Counted from the stretch's first letter, positions 1 to 8,499 are shown. The stretch: 64,000 bases of DNA from Levilactobacillus fujinensis (GCF_003946335.1 NZ_RHNX01000004.1:1-64000); one strand, 5' to 3'. Numbers and translations: made by a program. Notes: generated from the sequence alone by a model not told the origin.

Positions 1-181
1 GCTTGAATAGCTCATCGATTGTTGTTACATTTTTAAAGCGAATTGACTTCGCAAATAAATATTTCGGGTTTGATACCAAGTATCAAACCGCCCTACACAT
101 ATTTGGTTTGTCGAAACAATGTTCAGTTTTCAAAGGTCTACCAAGTTATCAGAGAAGCAAACGCTCCGTGACAACTTTTAA

Positions 182-210
182 AGTATATCATGTCGCCAAA
201 ACCTTGTCAA
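182..210 (-). promoter_or_regulatory. Promoter P2 of the putative rRNA operon
   Basis: A perfect -35 TTGACA (205-210) and -10 TATACT (182-187) have a 17-bp spacer. Transcription would start near 175 and run left through the boxA-like element and hairpin. This is one of the best consensus promoters in the window. Confidence 0.8.
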
Positions 211-401
211 CAACTTTTTTAATTTCCTTTGAATATATATTCAATATCCAAGAAAGAATCAATTTTGTCGATCTCGGTAACAGACAACATAAATCATTGT
301 ATCAGTTGCAGTTTAGCTCGTCAAGCACAAATTTTAATTTGTATGGCTATCCATAAATCTAATTTTTATGCATTCAAGTTGTCGTAACGGCAACAGAGAA
401 T

Positions 402-430
402 ATCTTATCAATATTCCACGAACAGGTCAA
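402..430 (-). promoter_or_regulatory. Promoter P1 of the putative rRNA operon
   Basis: A -35 box TTGACC (425-430) and -10 box TAAGAT (402-407) are separated by exactly 17 bp on the minus strand. Its position upstream of a second, stronger promoter is the usual P1-P2 arrangement of rRNA operons. Confidence 0.6.
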
Positions 431-534
431 GCAAAATCTGAAATAAAATCCACGAAAAGCCAAAACTAGGTGTTCCCACCCCAGAGAGATAGCAATCTGC
501 CTTGAAGAATTGCCAGTCACACCTCTCTTTTCAA

Positions 535-560
535 TAAAAAAGACACCCATTAGGATGTCT
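535..560 (-). terminator. Terminator overlapping the end of cvfD
   Basis: The minus strand reads AGACATCC, a 4-nt loop, GGGTGTCT, then a run of T. The stem begins before the TAA stop codon (550-552), so the terminator overlaps the coding end. It separates cvfD from the rRNA leader. Confidence 0.8.
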
Positions 561-936
561 CTGACTGGTCTAATTGTCGTAGTGCTTCCGCCTTCCAGCC
601 TTCCAAATGATCAGCAATTGGTTTGAACCCAATGTTGACCCGATGATTGGTCCAATAATGTCGATGTTGGTGTTCGCTTAACTCAGCACCATGTTCTACG
701 TGCTCTAAACAACGAATCGACAAGCTAATCTTCCCGGTGTACTCGTCAACATCTAACACGACCACGTTGACCTCTTGATTAACTTTAAGGTAGTCATGAA
801 TATCTTTAACATACCCGCAATGACACTCTGAAATATGAATGAGACCTTGCCGGTGACCGCCTAAGCTTACAAATGCGCCGTACGGTTGAATCCCGGTGAT
901 TCGTCCCGTGACTCGCTGGCCAATTGCAAATGCCAT
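550..936 (-). CDS. cvfD: S1-domain RNA-binding regulator (CvfD/YugI/GSP13 type)
   Basis: The 128-residue protein has one S1 RNA-binding fold over residues 1-75, with the typical GxVTGxI, PYGAFVSL and GLIHIS elements, followed by a short hydrophilic tail. This matches the stand-alone S1 proteins known as general stress protein 13 or CvfD, ribosome-associated post-transcriptional regulators in Firmicutes. A good ribosome binding site (AGGAAGG) precedes the ATG. The gene is downstream of the cyclophilin gene with a 33-nt gap and may be cotranscribed. The family is clear; its RNA targets cannot be read from sequence. Confidence 0.88.
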   Translation of the reverse strand: MAFAIGQRVTGRITGIQPYGAFVSLGGHRQGLIHISECHCGYVKDIHDYLKVNQEVNVVVLDVDEYTGKISLSIRCLEHVEHGAELSEHQHRHYWTNHRVNIGFKPIADHLEGWKAEALRQLDQSETS

Positions 937-969
937 GCGTTCACCTTCCTTCTATAAAAAGATGCGTTC

Positions 970-1557
970 CTACTCAGTGACTGTAACCTTATCCATTGTG
1001 ACAGGCGTTGCTGGTTGGTCACTGGCATCCGTCTTCACTTTAGCAATGGCATCAACCACGTCCATCCCCTTGATGACTTGGCCAAACACAGTATGACGGA
1101 AATCTAACCATGGTGTCCCACCATCTTTATAGGCATCAACGATTTCTTCGGGGAAGCCCGCATCCTTCATTTGTGCCTGCATCTGATCAGTCATATCCGT
1201 GTCCTGAACAACGAAGAACTGACTGCCATTCGTATTGGGACCAGCGTTAGCCATTGAAACGGCCCCACGCAAATTGTACAATTCTTGAGAAAATTCATCT
1301 TCAAACGGTTGACCCCAGATGCTCTCACCACCCATACCCGTACCGGTTGGATCGCCACCTTGAATCATAAAGTTTGGAATGACCCGGTGAAAAGTTAGGC
1401 CATCATAGTAACCCGCTTTTGCGTGAGTCACAAAGTTTTCAACTGTCTTTGGTGCTTGCTCGGGGAAGAGCTGCAGCTGAATGGTTCCCATGGACGTTTC
1501 AATCGTTACTTGCGGGCCCCTGGCGTTAGCCAAATCAATTTGTGGAAACTTTGTCAT
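970..1557 (-). CDS. ppiB: Peptidyl-prolyl cis-trans isomerase, cyclophilin type
   Basis: The 195-residue protein is a cytoplasmic cyclophilin (no signal peptide) that isomerises X-Pro bonds during folding. The active-site segment [14 protein letters not shown] is at about 56-69, with the catalytic Arg at 58 and Gln at 66, and NGSQFFV follows near 109-115. Between these the sequence aligns with single-domain cyclophilins; a small acidic insertion (about 118-145) is common in lactobacilli. GGAGG precedes the ATG. Its promoter lies at 1598-1626, back to back with the promoter of the divergent pgpA-type gene. Confidence 0.93.
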   Translation of the reverse strand: MTKFPQIDLANARGPQVTIETSMGTIQLQLFPEQAPKTVENFVTHAKAGYYDGLTFHRVIPNFMIQGGDPTGTGMGGESIWGQPFEDEFSQELYNLRGAVSMANAGPNTNGSQFFVVQDTDMTDQMQAQMKDAGFPEEIVDAYKDGGTPWLDFRHTVFGQVIKGMDVVDAIAKVKTDASDQPATPVTMDKVTVTE

Positions 1558-1597
1558 AATTATCCTCCATATCTTTTAAACACTTTCTATCTCTACT

Positions 1598-1626
1598 ATT
1601 ATCACCGCCCGGAAGAAAAAATGCAA
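1598..1626 (-). promoter_or_regulatory. Promoter of the cyclophilin gene
   Basis: The minus strand has TTGCAT (1621-1626), a 17-bp spacer and GATAAT (1598-1603). On the plus strand an extended -10 TGCTATACT ends at 1648 and would serve the divergent gene at 1686. Confidence 0.6.
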
Positions 1627-1685
1627 CTCACGGCATCGGTGCTATACTTAATAGATAACACTTATTTTGATGGAGGAACCTATTT

Positions 1686-2195
1686 ATGACTAAACCAACT
1701 ACCGCCCTACGCGAACGAACCATTGATCTGCTTAACCAACGGGGTGTTTCCTTAGATGCCATTGCTGAACTTGTTATTTTCTTGCAAAAAGACTATATTC
1801 AAAACCTCACGTTAGCCGAAGCCGAAGATAGCGTCCAAAAAGTACTCAATAAGCGAGAAGTCCAAAACGCGATCATTACTGGCATACAGCTCGACATCGC
1901 CGCTGAAAAACACGAATTGCTGGAACCCCTTCAAACAATTGTCGAGCGTGATGAGAGTCTCTATGGCGTGGACGAGACCATGGCTCTTTCCATTGTTGAC
2001 ATCTATGGTTCAATTGGCTTTACCAACTATGGCTATATTGATCGTGTAAAGCCCGGTATCTTAGCTCACCTTAATGCGCACGAACCGGGCATCATTCATA
2101 CTTTCTTAGATGACCTGGTTGGTGCCGTGGCCGCAGCAGCAGCTGCACGACTTGCCCACGATGACCGTGGCGAGCAGGACACACCTTTTCAATAA
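1686..2195 (+). CDS. Phosphatidylglycerophosphatase A family protein (YutG-like)
   Basis: The 169-residue protein resembles the YutG/PgpA family of Firmicutes, which dephosphorylates phosphatidylglycerol phosphate to phosphatidylglycerol. Conserved stretches are the N-terminal RGVSLDAIAELV, LQKDY, the NKREVQNAIITG segment, and the core IYGSIGFTNYGYIDR followed by FLDDLVGA. It lacks obvious membrane helices, as in the short Firmicute form. A strong ribosome binding site (GGAGG) lies upstream. It may work with PgsA, encoded near the other end of this window, in making phosphatidylglycerol. The family is certain; the enzyme activity is inferred. Confidence 0.85.
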   Translation: MTKPTTALRERTIDLLNQRGVSLDAIAELVIFLQKDYIQNLTLAEAEDSVQKVLNKREVQNAIITGIQLDIAAEKHELLEPLQTIVERDESLYGVDETMALSIVDIYGSIGFTNYGYIDRVKPGILAHLNAHEPGIIHTFLDDLVGAVAAAAAARLAHDDRGEQDTPFQ

Positions 2196-2228
2196 ACGTC
2201 ATGTTTTTCTTAAGTTTCACTGCACCCG

Positions 2229-2257
2229 CTGACGGCGGGATAAAAACCCACTACAAT
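2229..2257 (+). promoter_or_regulatory. Promoter of the DedA-family gene
   Basis: CTGACG (2229-2234) and TACAAT (2252-2257) are 17 bp apart, about 38 bp upstream of the start codon. The -35 box is a 4 of 6 match. Confidence 0.5.
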
Positions 2258-2294
2258 GTGGGTACATTCAAATTAGCTTATAAGGAGTAACTTA

Positions 2295-2963
2295 ATGGGA
2301 TACCTAATCGATTTTGTCTTACACATCGATGATCATTTGGTCAATATCGTCAATACCTTTGGTGGATCGACCTACCTGATTTTATTTGCCATCGTCTTCA
2401 TTGAAACTGGCGCCGTGATTCTACCGTTTTTACCTGGTGACTCACTACTGTTCGCTGCGGCTGCTTTAGCCGCCAACCCAGCATACGGATTGAATATTTG
2501 GATTTTTAGCGGTCTCTTCTTATTAGCAGCGATTGCCGGCGATTCTCTGAACTTCTATTTAGGCGGAAAGGCAGGAGCCGCTCTGTCCAACCATTCCTGG
2601 TTCGGTCGGCTGATCAATAAGGATAAACTCGCACAATCCGAAAAGTTTTTCCGCAAACACGGTCCCCTCGCCATTTTTCTGGGACGATTCATGCCCATCA
2701 TTCGGACATTCGTTCCCTTTACCGCGGCGGGCTCCCAATTCCCTTACCGTCGGTTCATCGCCTACAATGCAAGTGCCGCGATCACTTGGGTCGTCATCTG
2801 CTGTGGGGGTGGGTACTTCTTCGGCAATATTCCCTTCGTCAAGGCACACTTCTCCGCCGTCGTGCTGGGCATCATCGTTATTTCCCTGATTCCTGCTATC
2901 GTTGGCTGGCTAAAGGGCCGCAGTCATCCTCAGAATCCTAACCGTGTCCCCGAAGATGATTAA
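2295..2963 (+). CDS. DedA family membrane protein (VTT domain)
   Basis: This 222-residue integral membrane protein has the DedA/SNARE-associated (VTT) domain. It shows an early FIETGAVILPFLPGDSLLF segment, a GDSLNFYLGGKAG segment near 80-95, and the signature GRFMPIIRTFVPFTAAGS around 130-148, whose Arg residues are typical of the family. Four or more hydrophobic segments are evident. Family members are lipid scramblases linked to undecaprenyl phosphate and phospholipid recycling; substrate here is unknown. The ribosome binding site AAGGAG is well placed. A strong hairpin terminator follows. Confidence 0.88.
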   Translation: MGYLIDFVLHIDDHLVNIVNTFGGSTYLILFAIVFIETGAVILPFLPGDSLLFAAAALAANPAYGLNIWIFSGLFLLAAIAGDSLNFYLGGKAGAALSNHSWFGRLINKDKLAQSEKFFRKHGPLAIFLGRFMPIIRTFVPFTAAGSQFPYRRFIAYNASAAITWVVICCGGGYFFGNIPFVKAHFSAVVLGIIVISLIPAIVGWLKGRSHPQNPNRVPEDD

Positions 2964-2982
2964 CTTAAATTAATTGTATAAG

Positions 2983-3027
2983 AATAGGCAATATCGTCAG
3001 CTACCACCGACGATATTGCCTATTTTT
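2983..3027 (+). terminator. Strong terminator between the converging DedA and Lit-type genes
   Basis: A perfect 16-bp inverted repeat (2983-2998 with 3009-3024) has a 10-nt loop and is followed by a T run on the plus strand. It ends the dedA-type transcript and lies directly after the stop codon of the converging gene, so it may serve both. Confidence 0.9.
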
Positions 3028-3656
3028 TATGCATTCTTAATAGCGCGCTTACCCCGCCAATACAGGATACCCACACCAATTTCAAACAACGCGAAGGCTA
3101 AGATGAAACAATGTAGGAAGAACGTGTCTGGCAATGCCGTGATAATTGGATCTAAGTCCGGATCAAATAACCAATCGTTGTTACGAAAGAGGACCTTGTG
3201 AAAGGCCACGAAGAAGCCGTTGAAGTTAACTGCCATCATTGCGGCCAAGACAAGCGGTACCACCGCAGCAACCTGTGCTGAGCGTAGCAGACGCCATTGT
3301 TCCGCACGCCGATGGAGCTGACGGAGATACATTCCGGCCGGAACCACCGTCACCAATAAAACAACGTTATTCAGCAAGAATAGGTGTTTCACGTCCTCAA
3401 AATGAATCATCCCCGTATATGACGTGGGAAAATCGGTCATATTAAGGTTGGTGATCCAAGGCAATTCGAGGTACCCCAACATCTGATAATAATTGTGCAT
3501 AATTCGCTGAGGAGCCATCTGTACCAGATGCGTAATCCCCAGCCAATGAATATCTAACCGGTATAGCCAAACCGCATTGATAGTCAACGTAATGCTTAAC
3601 GTAATCAGTGCTAGCATCAAGACAGTCACACCACCCCAACGATTTAACCTACTCAC
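3027..3656 (-). CDS. lit: DUF1461/TIGR01906 membrane protein, probable lipoprotein intramolecular transacylase (Lit)
   Basis: The 209-residue protein has four hydrophobic segments (about 8-28, 95-115, 130-150, 185-203). Its long first extracellular loop carries HFEDVKHLF, and a second loop carries AFHKVLFRNNDWLF and DPDLDPII. This is the DUF1461/TIGR01906 family, which from memory includes Lit, the enzyme that moves the N-acyl chain of bacterial lipoproteins to make the lyso form; the loop histidines are the expected functional residues. Translation starts at GTG 3656 after GAGGTGGGG and overlaps the HAD gene by 8 bp, so the two are coupled. Enzyme role is by family. Confidence 0.78.
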   Translation of the reverse strand: MSRLNRWGGVTVLMLALITLSITLTINAVWLYRLDIHWLGITHLVQMAPQRIMHNYYQMLGYLELPWITNLNMTDFPTSYTGMIHFEDVKHLFLLNNVVLLVTVVPAGMYLRQLHRRAEQWRLLRSAQVAAVVPLVLAAMMAVNFNGFFVAFHKVLFRNNDWLFDPDLDPIITALPDTFFLHCFILAFALFEIGVGILYWRGKRAIKNA

Positions 3657-4443
3657 GCGGCCCCACCTCTAAATCCCAATGATCCAGTGATGACACCGTA
3701 TACGTTGGTTGAATCGTCTCTTGGGCAACCTGTTCCGGTGTGGAAACTCCCGTATAAGCCAACAGGGTATCAACTCCGGCATGAATTCCTGCAAGAATGT
3801 CTGTCTGATAGTTATCTCCCACCATCAAGGCATCCTGTGGGGCCACCCCCAGCTGAGCCAGTGAATTCTGCAAAATGATTGGCTCGGGCTTACCGACAAA
3901 AATTGGTGACGTCTGCGTCGCATAACGGACGAGATCCACTAAGGCCCCTGCTCCCGGCATTAATCCCCGTGCCTTTGGAATATTAGAATCCGAATTTGTG
4001 CCAATAAACGTCGACCCGCTACGAATCGCTAAGATAGCCTTGGCAAACTTTTCATAGGTCACGTCGCTGTCTAACCCCACGACCACATAACGTGGGTGCT
4101 CTTCATCGACCGTAAACCCTTTAGCCATCAGCGCCTGACGCAAGCCAATTTCACCCACGACGTAGACAGTTCGGTCACCATCACCCGCGCGTTGATCCAG
4201 AAAATCAGCCGTTGCCAACCCCGCCGTGTAAACATTATCAGTTGTTACGTAGATGTCATGGTTGTCCGCCAGATTGGCGACCACGTCCACGGGGAGTTTC
4301 GTCGTATTATTCGTCACGAATTTAAATGCCGTTCCAACTGCTTGTAGGCGTTCAACGAACCGTTTTGCTGCCGGATAACGCTTGGAACCCGCGTAAACCG
4401 TTCCGTCCAAGTCAATCAAATATGCCTGATAATCTTTCACCAC
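3649..4443 (-). CDS. HAD-superfamily phosphatase, TIGR01457 (YutF/NagD-like)
   Basis: The 264-residue protein starts with the HAD motif I DLDGTVYAG (nucleophile Asp at about 11). It has motif II in FVTNNTT, a lysine in the VGKPEPI segment near 190, and motif IV in MVGDNYQTDI near 210. The cap domain is of the NagD/p-nitrophenyl phosphatase type (C2). It should be a cytosolic sugar-phosphate or nucleotide phosphatase of broad specificity. The start is GTG. It sits in the yunD-yutD-yutF order known from Bacillus and lactobacilli, 9 bp after yutD. Confidence 0.88.
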   Translation of the reverse strand: MVKDYQAYLIDLDGTVYAGSKRYPAAKRFVERLQAVGTAFKFVTNNTTKLPVDVVANLADNHDIYVTTDNVYTAGLATADFLDQRAGDGDRTVYVVGEIGLRQALMAKGFTVDEEHPRYVVVGLDSDVTYEKFAKAILAIRSGSTFIGTNSDSNIPKARGLMPGAGALVDLVRYATQTSPIFVGKPEPIILQNSLAQLGVAPQDALMVGDNYQTDILAGIHAGVDTLLAYTGVSTPEQVAQETIQPTYTVSSLDHWDLEVGPRE

Positions 4444-4452
4444 AAACTCTCC

Positions 4453-5175
4453 CTAATCTTCTTTTTTCTGCCGAATGGTAAAATGCCGCCGCCTCTGACC
4501 ACCGGAGGCAACGGTCACGGTCTTGGTCGTCTGTTGTGCTGGCTTAACCGTCGTTCGCCGCTCTTCGGTGTATGGATGTGCCGTATTCCGGTGACGGGAG
4601 CGCCGCCGACGCCGATGCTGACTGTTATTATTGCTGTTAGCGGTCGCATGCTGAGCCTTTTCACCGGTAGCAGGAGTTGCTGTCGCTTTAGGTGCCGCTG
4701 ATTTGGTTGCCGTGGCCTTTGCAACTGGTTTGGCTGCTGCCGAACGGGGTGTTCCATTTTCCGTTGGCTTACGTCGCCGCCGACTTCGGCGTGGCTTGGG
4801 CGCCGTTTTGACGTCTAAATTGTGCAGAATAAAGTAAGCACAGCCAAAATTACACGATTCATACAGATAATCCTGCACCGAATCGATTTGGTTTTGTTTG
4901 GCACCCGCCCGGTCCTCCGCGTAAAATCCTTTGAGGCGTAACTGTTCGAATCCCCAGTCACCCACAATATAATCAAATTTACTTAAAATCGTACTGAATC
5001 GTCGGGAAAATTCTGCAAAATCAAAACCGTCGCGGACATCTGTGACCACCTCATAGGGATGGCCATTAATGGTCAGATGGGTTTCATCCACCCGAACTAC
5101 TTCGGCGGCTGGTTCTCGGTTCTCTCGTTGTTCAGCAACTAAGGCTTCTAAGTCTTTACGATCCACCGTCGTCAT
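4453..5175 (-). CDS. yutD: YutD family protein with a long basic tail
   Basis: Residues 1-120 carry the YutD domain, with NGHPYEVVTDVRDGFD and IVGDWGFEQLRLKGFY as conserved blocks and two cysteines in SCNFGCAYFILHN. From about residue 125 the protein turns into a low-complexity tail rich in Arg, Lys, Thr and Ala, with arginine clusters near 130-137 and 187-196 and again close to the end. Such a tail could bind RNA or another polyanion, which is inference. Function of YutD is unknown. The GTG codon at 5166 is better spaced from the AAAGG ribosome binding site than the ATG used here, so the start may be three codons later. Confidence 0.85.
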   Translation of the reverse strand: MTTVDRKDLEALVAEQRENREPAAEVVRVDETHLTINGHPYEVVTDVRDGFDFAEFSRRFSTILSKFDYIVGDWGFEQLRLKGFYAEDRAGAKQNQIDSVQDYLYESCNFGCAYFILHNLDVKTAPKPRRSRRRRKPTENGTPRSAAAKPVAKATATKSAAPKATATPATGEKAQHATANSNNNSQHRRRRRSRHRNTAHPYTEERRTTVKPAQQTTKTVTVASGGQRRRHFTIRQKKED

Positions 5176-5180
5176 CCTTT

Positions 5181-6569
5181 CTACTTGTCAGCTAACGGAT
5201 AGTGACGTGCCAAATACTTGGCAAACACTTCCCGCAAGAGGTCTTGATATAAAATATGATTTTCTCCCACAATAGAGATCGTCGGGAAAAAGGGAATGAA
5301 TAAATAATGGTCTAACACCGCCAACTTGTACTGCCGGTTAGGTGAAAGTGGCTCACCACGCCAAGTGACCTGGTGCGTCTGAGCATCATAGGCAATACCT
5401 AAGTAGTTCAATTCTCCAAAGATTTTGCCCCGAAAACCCATTCCCTTTTGCGGAAAACGCCGCAAGAAGAGTCGCATGAGCTCGAATTCTTGAACCAGTC
5501 GCCAAAGGTCATACCCATTTAAAGTGACCGTCATGACGTGCATGTTGTGGGGCAAGAGATCGTGTAATTGGCGTTGGTTGACCACACCACGAGGCAAGTC
5601 TTCCAGGAATAAGCCAGCGTTTAACACTGCTGCTTGTGTCCCCGCGTACTCGGCAATGGCATGTAGTCCCTCCCGCACCAATCGGGGTTGCCCAATGGGG
5701 TCCGCCTCCATTGCTACAGGAAGGTCCGCTACACGTTGCTCAGACAAAATCGAGCGACCGAGTTCCAGAAGACCATCGATTTCCGTTTGGTCCCCTGGCT
5801 GTTCTGGTAGTGTCGCCGTTTCCACCACGCTAGCCGTTGCTGTTTCGACAGTATGCTCTGCCGTCATAGTCAGTTCGATTTTACCAACGTAACGCCCAAA
5901 TTTCCCAGCAGCGGCCAATAGACTATGCTGGTCTTGCTCACCGTGAGGCAATAAATGGTGGGTGTGACTGCCAATAATGACCGTCACCTGTGGAAAGCGT
6001 TTGGCAATCTGGCGATCAACATCCAATCCTAAATGAGATAGGAGCACACAAGCGTCAGCCTCTTGACCATACTTAGCCAACAAATCACCGAGGGCTTGGT
6101 TCACCCCAATTGGTTCCCACCCTGCTAACGGATAGGTCAACTTGTAGGGTGCGGTCAACCCGAGAACCAAGAGCTTAGTCCCCGCCTTGGTCGTAAATAG
6201 TTCATGATCAAGCGCCCACTTGGGTTGTTCACGCGTATCTTCGGTAAGAATGTTCCCCACAATCACCGGAAAATTCGCATGGTCATACAGATGGTCTAAC
6301 TGGGCCCGCATAAATCCGAGGCCCTCGTTATTCCCAATGGTAACTGCATCGTAGCCAATCTGATTCATCAACGCCACGTTTTTCTGCCCATTTGTTGCTT
6401 CACTCACGGGATGAACGCGATCCACGTGATCGCCGAGGTCAAAGGTGAACACCGTGTGCCCGGCTGCCTGGGCCTGGGCCTTACTCGTCGCCAGATAACG
6501 TCGAATGCGCGGCCAATTCTCAAAGTGCGAGTGGAGGTCGTTCGTATGCAAGATGGTAATCCGTTCCAT
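5181..6569 (-). CDS. yunD: Bifunctional metallophosphatase/5'-nucleotidase (YunD-like)
   Basis: The 462-residue protein contains the calcineurin-like fold in its first 230 residues, with metal-binding motifs HTNDLHSHF, FDLGDHVD, TIGNNEG and GSHTHH. The C-terminal half matches the 5'-nucleotidase C domain. There is no signal peptide or anchor, unlike secreted 5'-nucleotidases, so it acts in the cytosol; the natural substrate is not settled. Its ribosome binding site GAGGAG is well placed. It begins the yunD-yutD-HAD-lit unit, with 5-9 bp gaps or overlap between genes. Confidence 0.9.
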   Translation of the reverse strand: MERITILHTNDLHSHFENWPRIRRYLATSKAQAQAAGHTVFTFDLGDHVDRVHPVSEATNGQKNVALMNQIGYDAVTIGNNEGLGFMRAQLDHLYDHANFPVIVGNILTEDTREQPKWALDHELFTTKAGTKLLVLGLTAPYKLTYPLAGWEPIGVNQALGDLLAKYGQEADACVLLSHLGLDVDRQIAKRFPQVTVIIGSHTHHLLPHGEQDQHSLLAAAGKFGRYVGKIELTMTAEHTVETATASVVETATLPEQPGDQTEIDGLLELGRSILSEQRVADLPVAMEADPIGQPRLVREGLHAIAEYAGTQAAVLNAGLFLEDLPRGVVNQRQLHDLLPHNMHVMTVTLNGYDLWRLVQEFELMRLFLRRFPQKGMGFRGKIFGELNYLGIAYDAQTHQVTWRGEPLSPNRQYKLAVLDHYLFIPFFPTISIVGENHILYQDLLREVFAKYLARHYPLADK

Positions 6570-6631
6570 GTTCTCATTCTCCTCTTAACACTGATTTTAA
6601 TCCTACGGCATCGGGGAGAAACGGTCAAGCG

Positions 6632-7240
6632 CTATTGTTTGTCGCGGAACTCTTGCGCCTTGCCAGCCACCATTTGCTCGATCTCACTGGTTGAAAATGG
6701 CGTGCCAAATGGCACCTGTTCTGCCAGATAGCGTTGTTCGGGCGTATCAACGCCGACATTGATGTTTTCTTTGACTGGCACTGCGTAGTGGTGAATATGG
6801 CCGTGTAAGTTGATAATTTGATTTACAATTCCCATCATCATTGGATAATGTGTCATATAGTACTGCCGATGATCGTACTTGATCAGCACACCCACGTCAT
6901 GAAAAGAAAACTTAGGCTGCCCGTGATCAATTGGATTGTGGGCAGATAGGTACTTAAACAGCGCTCGACTATCATGATTTCCTTTAATCAATTCGAGATG
7001 CCCATTCAGTTGGGATAAAACATCGGTAACCGCCTCGTCAGATTTTACGGCCGGCTTCGTGAAGTACAGGGCAATGTCGCCCAGATGGTACACGGTATCA
7101 GTCGGCGCCACGCGCGCGTTCCAGTTGTCAATAATCGTTTGGTTCATTTCCTCTACACTGGAAAATGGTCGTGGGGCAAAATCATTGTCTCCTAATAGAT
7201 CAGCGTGGAAAAAGTGCGTGTCCGAGGTAAAATATTGCAT
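6632..7240 (-). CDS. Calcineurin-like metallophosphoesterase
   Basis: The 202-residue protein has all metallophosphoesterase motifs: SDTHFFH at the N terminus (residues 5-11), HLGDIA near 48-53, KGNHDS near 90-95, THYPMM, and LHGHIHH near 145. It belongs to the small phosphoesterases seen in phages and bacteria, with unknown substrate. The ribosome binding site GGGGGAG precedes the ATG. It lies 62 bp upstream of yunD and 12 bp downstream of the reductase gene, so the three may be cotranscribed. It is one of four phosphoesterases of this fold in the window. Confidence 0.85.
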   Translation of the reverse strand: MQYFTSDTHFFHADLLGDNDFAPRPFSSVEEMNQTIIDNWNARVAPTDTVYHLGDIALYFTKPAVKSDEAVTDVLSQLNGHLELIKGNHDSRALFKYLSAHNPIDHGQPKFSFHDVGVLIKYDHRQYYMTHYPMMMGIVNQIINLHGHIHHYAVPVKENINVGVDTPEQRYLAEQVPFGTPFSTSEIEQMVAGKAQEFRDKQ

Positions 7241-7252
7241 ATGAACTCCCCC

Positions 7253-8101
7253 TTAAATGATATCGAGTGGTTGCTTGCTGGTCGGCGCCGGAAACTGCTC
7301 ATCCAAAGCGGCCAATTCGCCAGCGCTTAACGTCAGATCTGCGGCGGCAATGTTTTGTTCCATGTGCGCCACGGAACTCGTCTGCGGAATCGCTAAGACT
7401 TGTGGGTTACGAACGACCCATGCCAGCAAAACTTGATAGATAGTGGCGTGATGCGCCTGCGCAATTTGCTGAACTATAGGCGTTGTGGTTAAATGATGGC
7501 CCCAAGAATCCCCCTGTGCGATTGGTGAGTACGCAATCAATGGCAAGTCGTGCTCTCGCTGCCAAGGCAAGACGGCATAGTCTAATCCACGGCTGCCTAA
7601 GTGGTAGAGATCTTCGTTGGCAACGGCTTGGTCGCCACCTGGAAGATTCCACAGTTCCTGCAGATCGGCAATGTCAAAGTTAGAAATACCCCAGGAGCGA
7701 ATCTTACCGGTCGTTTGCAAACGTTGCAACTCAGCCACCGTTTCGGCCAGCGGCACACTTCCCCGCCAGTGATAGAGATAAACGTCGAGGTAATCCGTCC
7801 GTAGTCGTTGTAAACTCGCATCGAGACTGTCCTCCATACGGCGCTGAGACGCATTCTCGGGCAACACCTTAGAGATTAAGAAAATATCTTCCCGTTTGAA
7901 AGGCTTCAACGCCTCACCCACCAAGTTTTCAGATTTTCCAGAGCCGTACATCTCAGCTGTATCCACGACTCGCGCGCCGGCAGATATTCCGGCCTGAATT
8001 GCCGCAATTTCAGTCTCTCTTTGCGCTGACCGTTCGCCCATATGCCAGGTTCCGATTCCCATAGCTGGTACTTGTTGACCAGCAATTTTAACTTGTTTCA
8101 T
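7253..8101 (-). CDS. Aldo/keto reductase
   Basis: The 282-residue protein is an NADPH-dependent aldo/keto reductase. The catalytic tetrad is visible: Asp in VVDTAEMYGSGKSE (about 47), Tyr (about 52), Lys in FLISKVLP (about 78) and His in VYLYHW (about 111). SWGISNFD and the cofactor-binding segment near AIPQTSSVAHMEQN are present. The start is the ATG at 8101; a GTG immediately before it is also possible. Physiological substrate cannot be deduced. The upstream region is non-coding and carries a dispersed repeat. Confidence 0.9.
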   Translation of the reverse strand: MKQVKIAGQQVPAMGIGTWHMGERSAQRETEIAAIQAGISAGARVVDTAEMYGSGKSENLVGEALKPFKREDIFLISKVLPENASQRRMEDSLDASLQRLRTDYLDVYLYHWRGSVPLAETVAELQRLQTTGKIRSWGISNFDIADLQELWNLPGGDQAVANEDLYHLGSRGLDYAVLPWQREHDLPLIAYSPIAQGDSWGHHLTTTPIVQQIAQAHHATIYQVLLAWVVRNPQVLAIPQTSSVAHMEQNIAAADLTLSAGELAALDEQFPAPTSKQPLDII

Positions 8102-8180
8102 CACTTAACACCCCGTTTGAATTAGTTACTCTCATCGTAGCACTTCCACCCTGTTTTCGCTGTTATCACGTCAAGATAAG

Positions 8181-8333
8181 CTAAAGATTGAAGGCTTTAA
8201 AACACCTATTATAACTATGCTAACAACGATACTGAGATTAAAACTAGGCAACGTTATCTCGTCATCGTCTTACTAGTCGACAGATGGACGAACGCCGCGC
8301 CTGAGTCCCTATCTGCCGACCTCTCGGCTGACG
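8181..8333 (+). repeat. Dispersed intergenic repeat, B type (copy 1)
   Basis: Starting from CTAAAGATTGAA, this segment aligns over about 150 bp with 23575-23735. Shared blocks include AGGCAAYGTTATC, TCATCGYCTTAC, CGCCTGA, and ATCTGYCGACCTYTCGGCT. It lies between the reductase gene and the permease gene, where no protein frame is supported. The rest of 8334-8500 shows nothing I can identify. Confidence 0.6.
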
Positions 8334-8499
8334 GCAGTTGGTCTGAGGTAGCATCTGGATTATGATGGGTCGGCCTTCAGCCTCAAGTCTTAAATGTCAC
8401 TTTGGAACGACTGAACGATATAAACGCCAGTAATATTAGCAGATGCTGTTTGAAATTCCATCTGTCATCTTAGAAATCGACCAACACCGAAGCTAGTTC

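Larger units (their letters stand above)
1..460 (-). promoter_or_regulatory. rRNA operon leader region (tandem promoters, boxA-like element, processing hairpin)
   Basis: No gene is supported here. Read leftward, the region carries two promoters about 220 bp apart (listed separately), then a boxA-like CTTTGAAAACTGAACA at 120-135 and a perfect 10-bp hairpin at 67-89 with a 3-nt loop. This arrangement is typical of DNA just upstream of 16S rRNA in lactobacilli, where boxA loads the antitermination complex and the stem is used in RNase III processing. The 16S gene itself would start left of the window. The 117-residue rightward reading frame in this DNA is probably spurious. Confidence 0.75.

Noticed and set aside
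3-356. 117-residue rightward frame at the left edge
   Set aside because: It overlaps the rRNA-type promoter P2, boxA and hairpin on the other strand and has no ribosome binding site.
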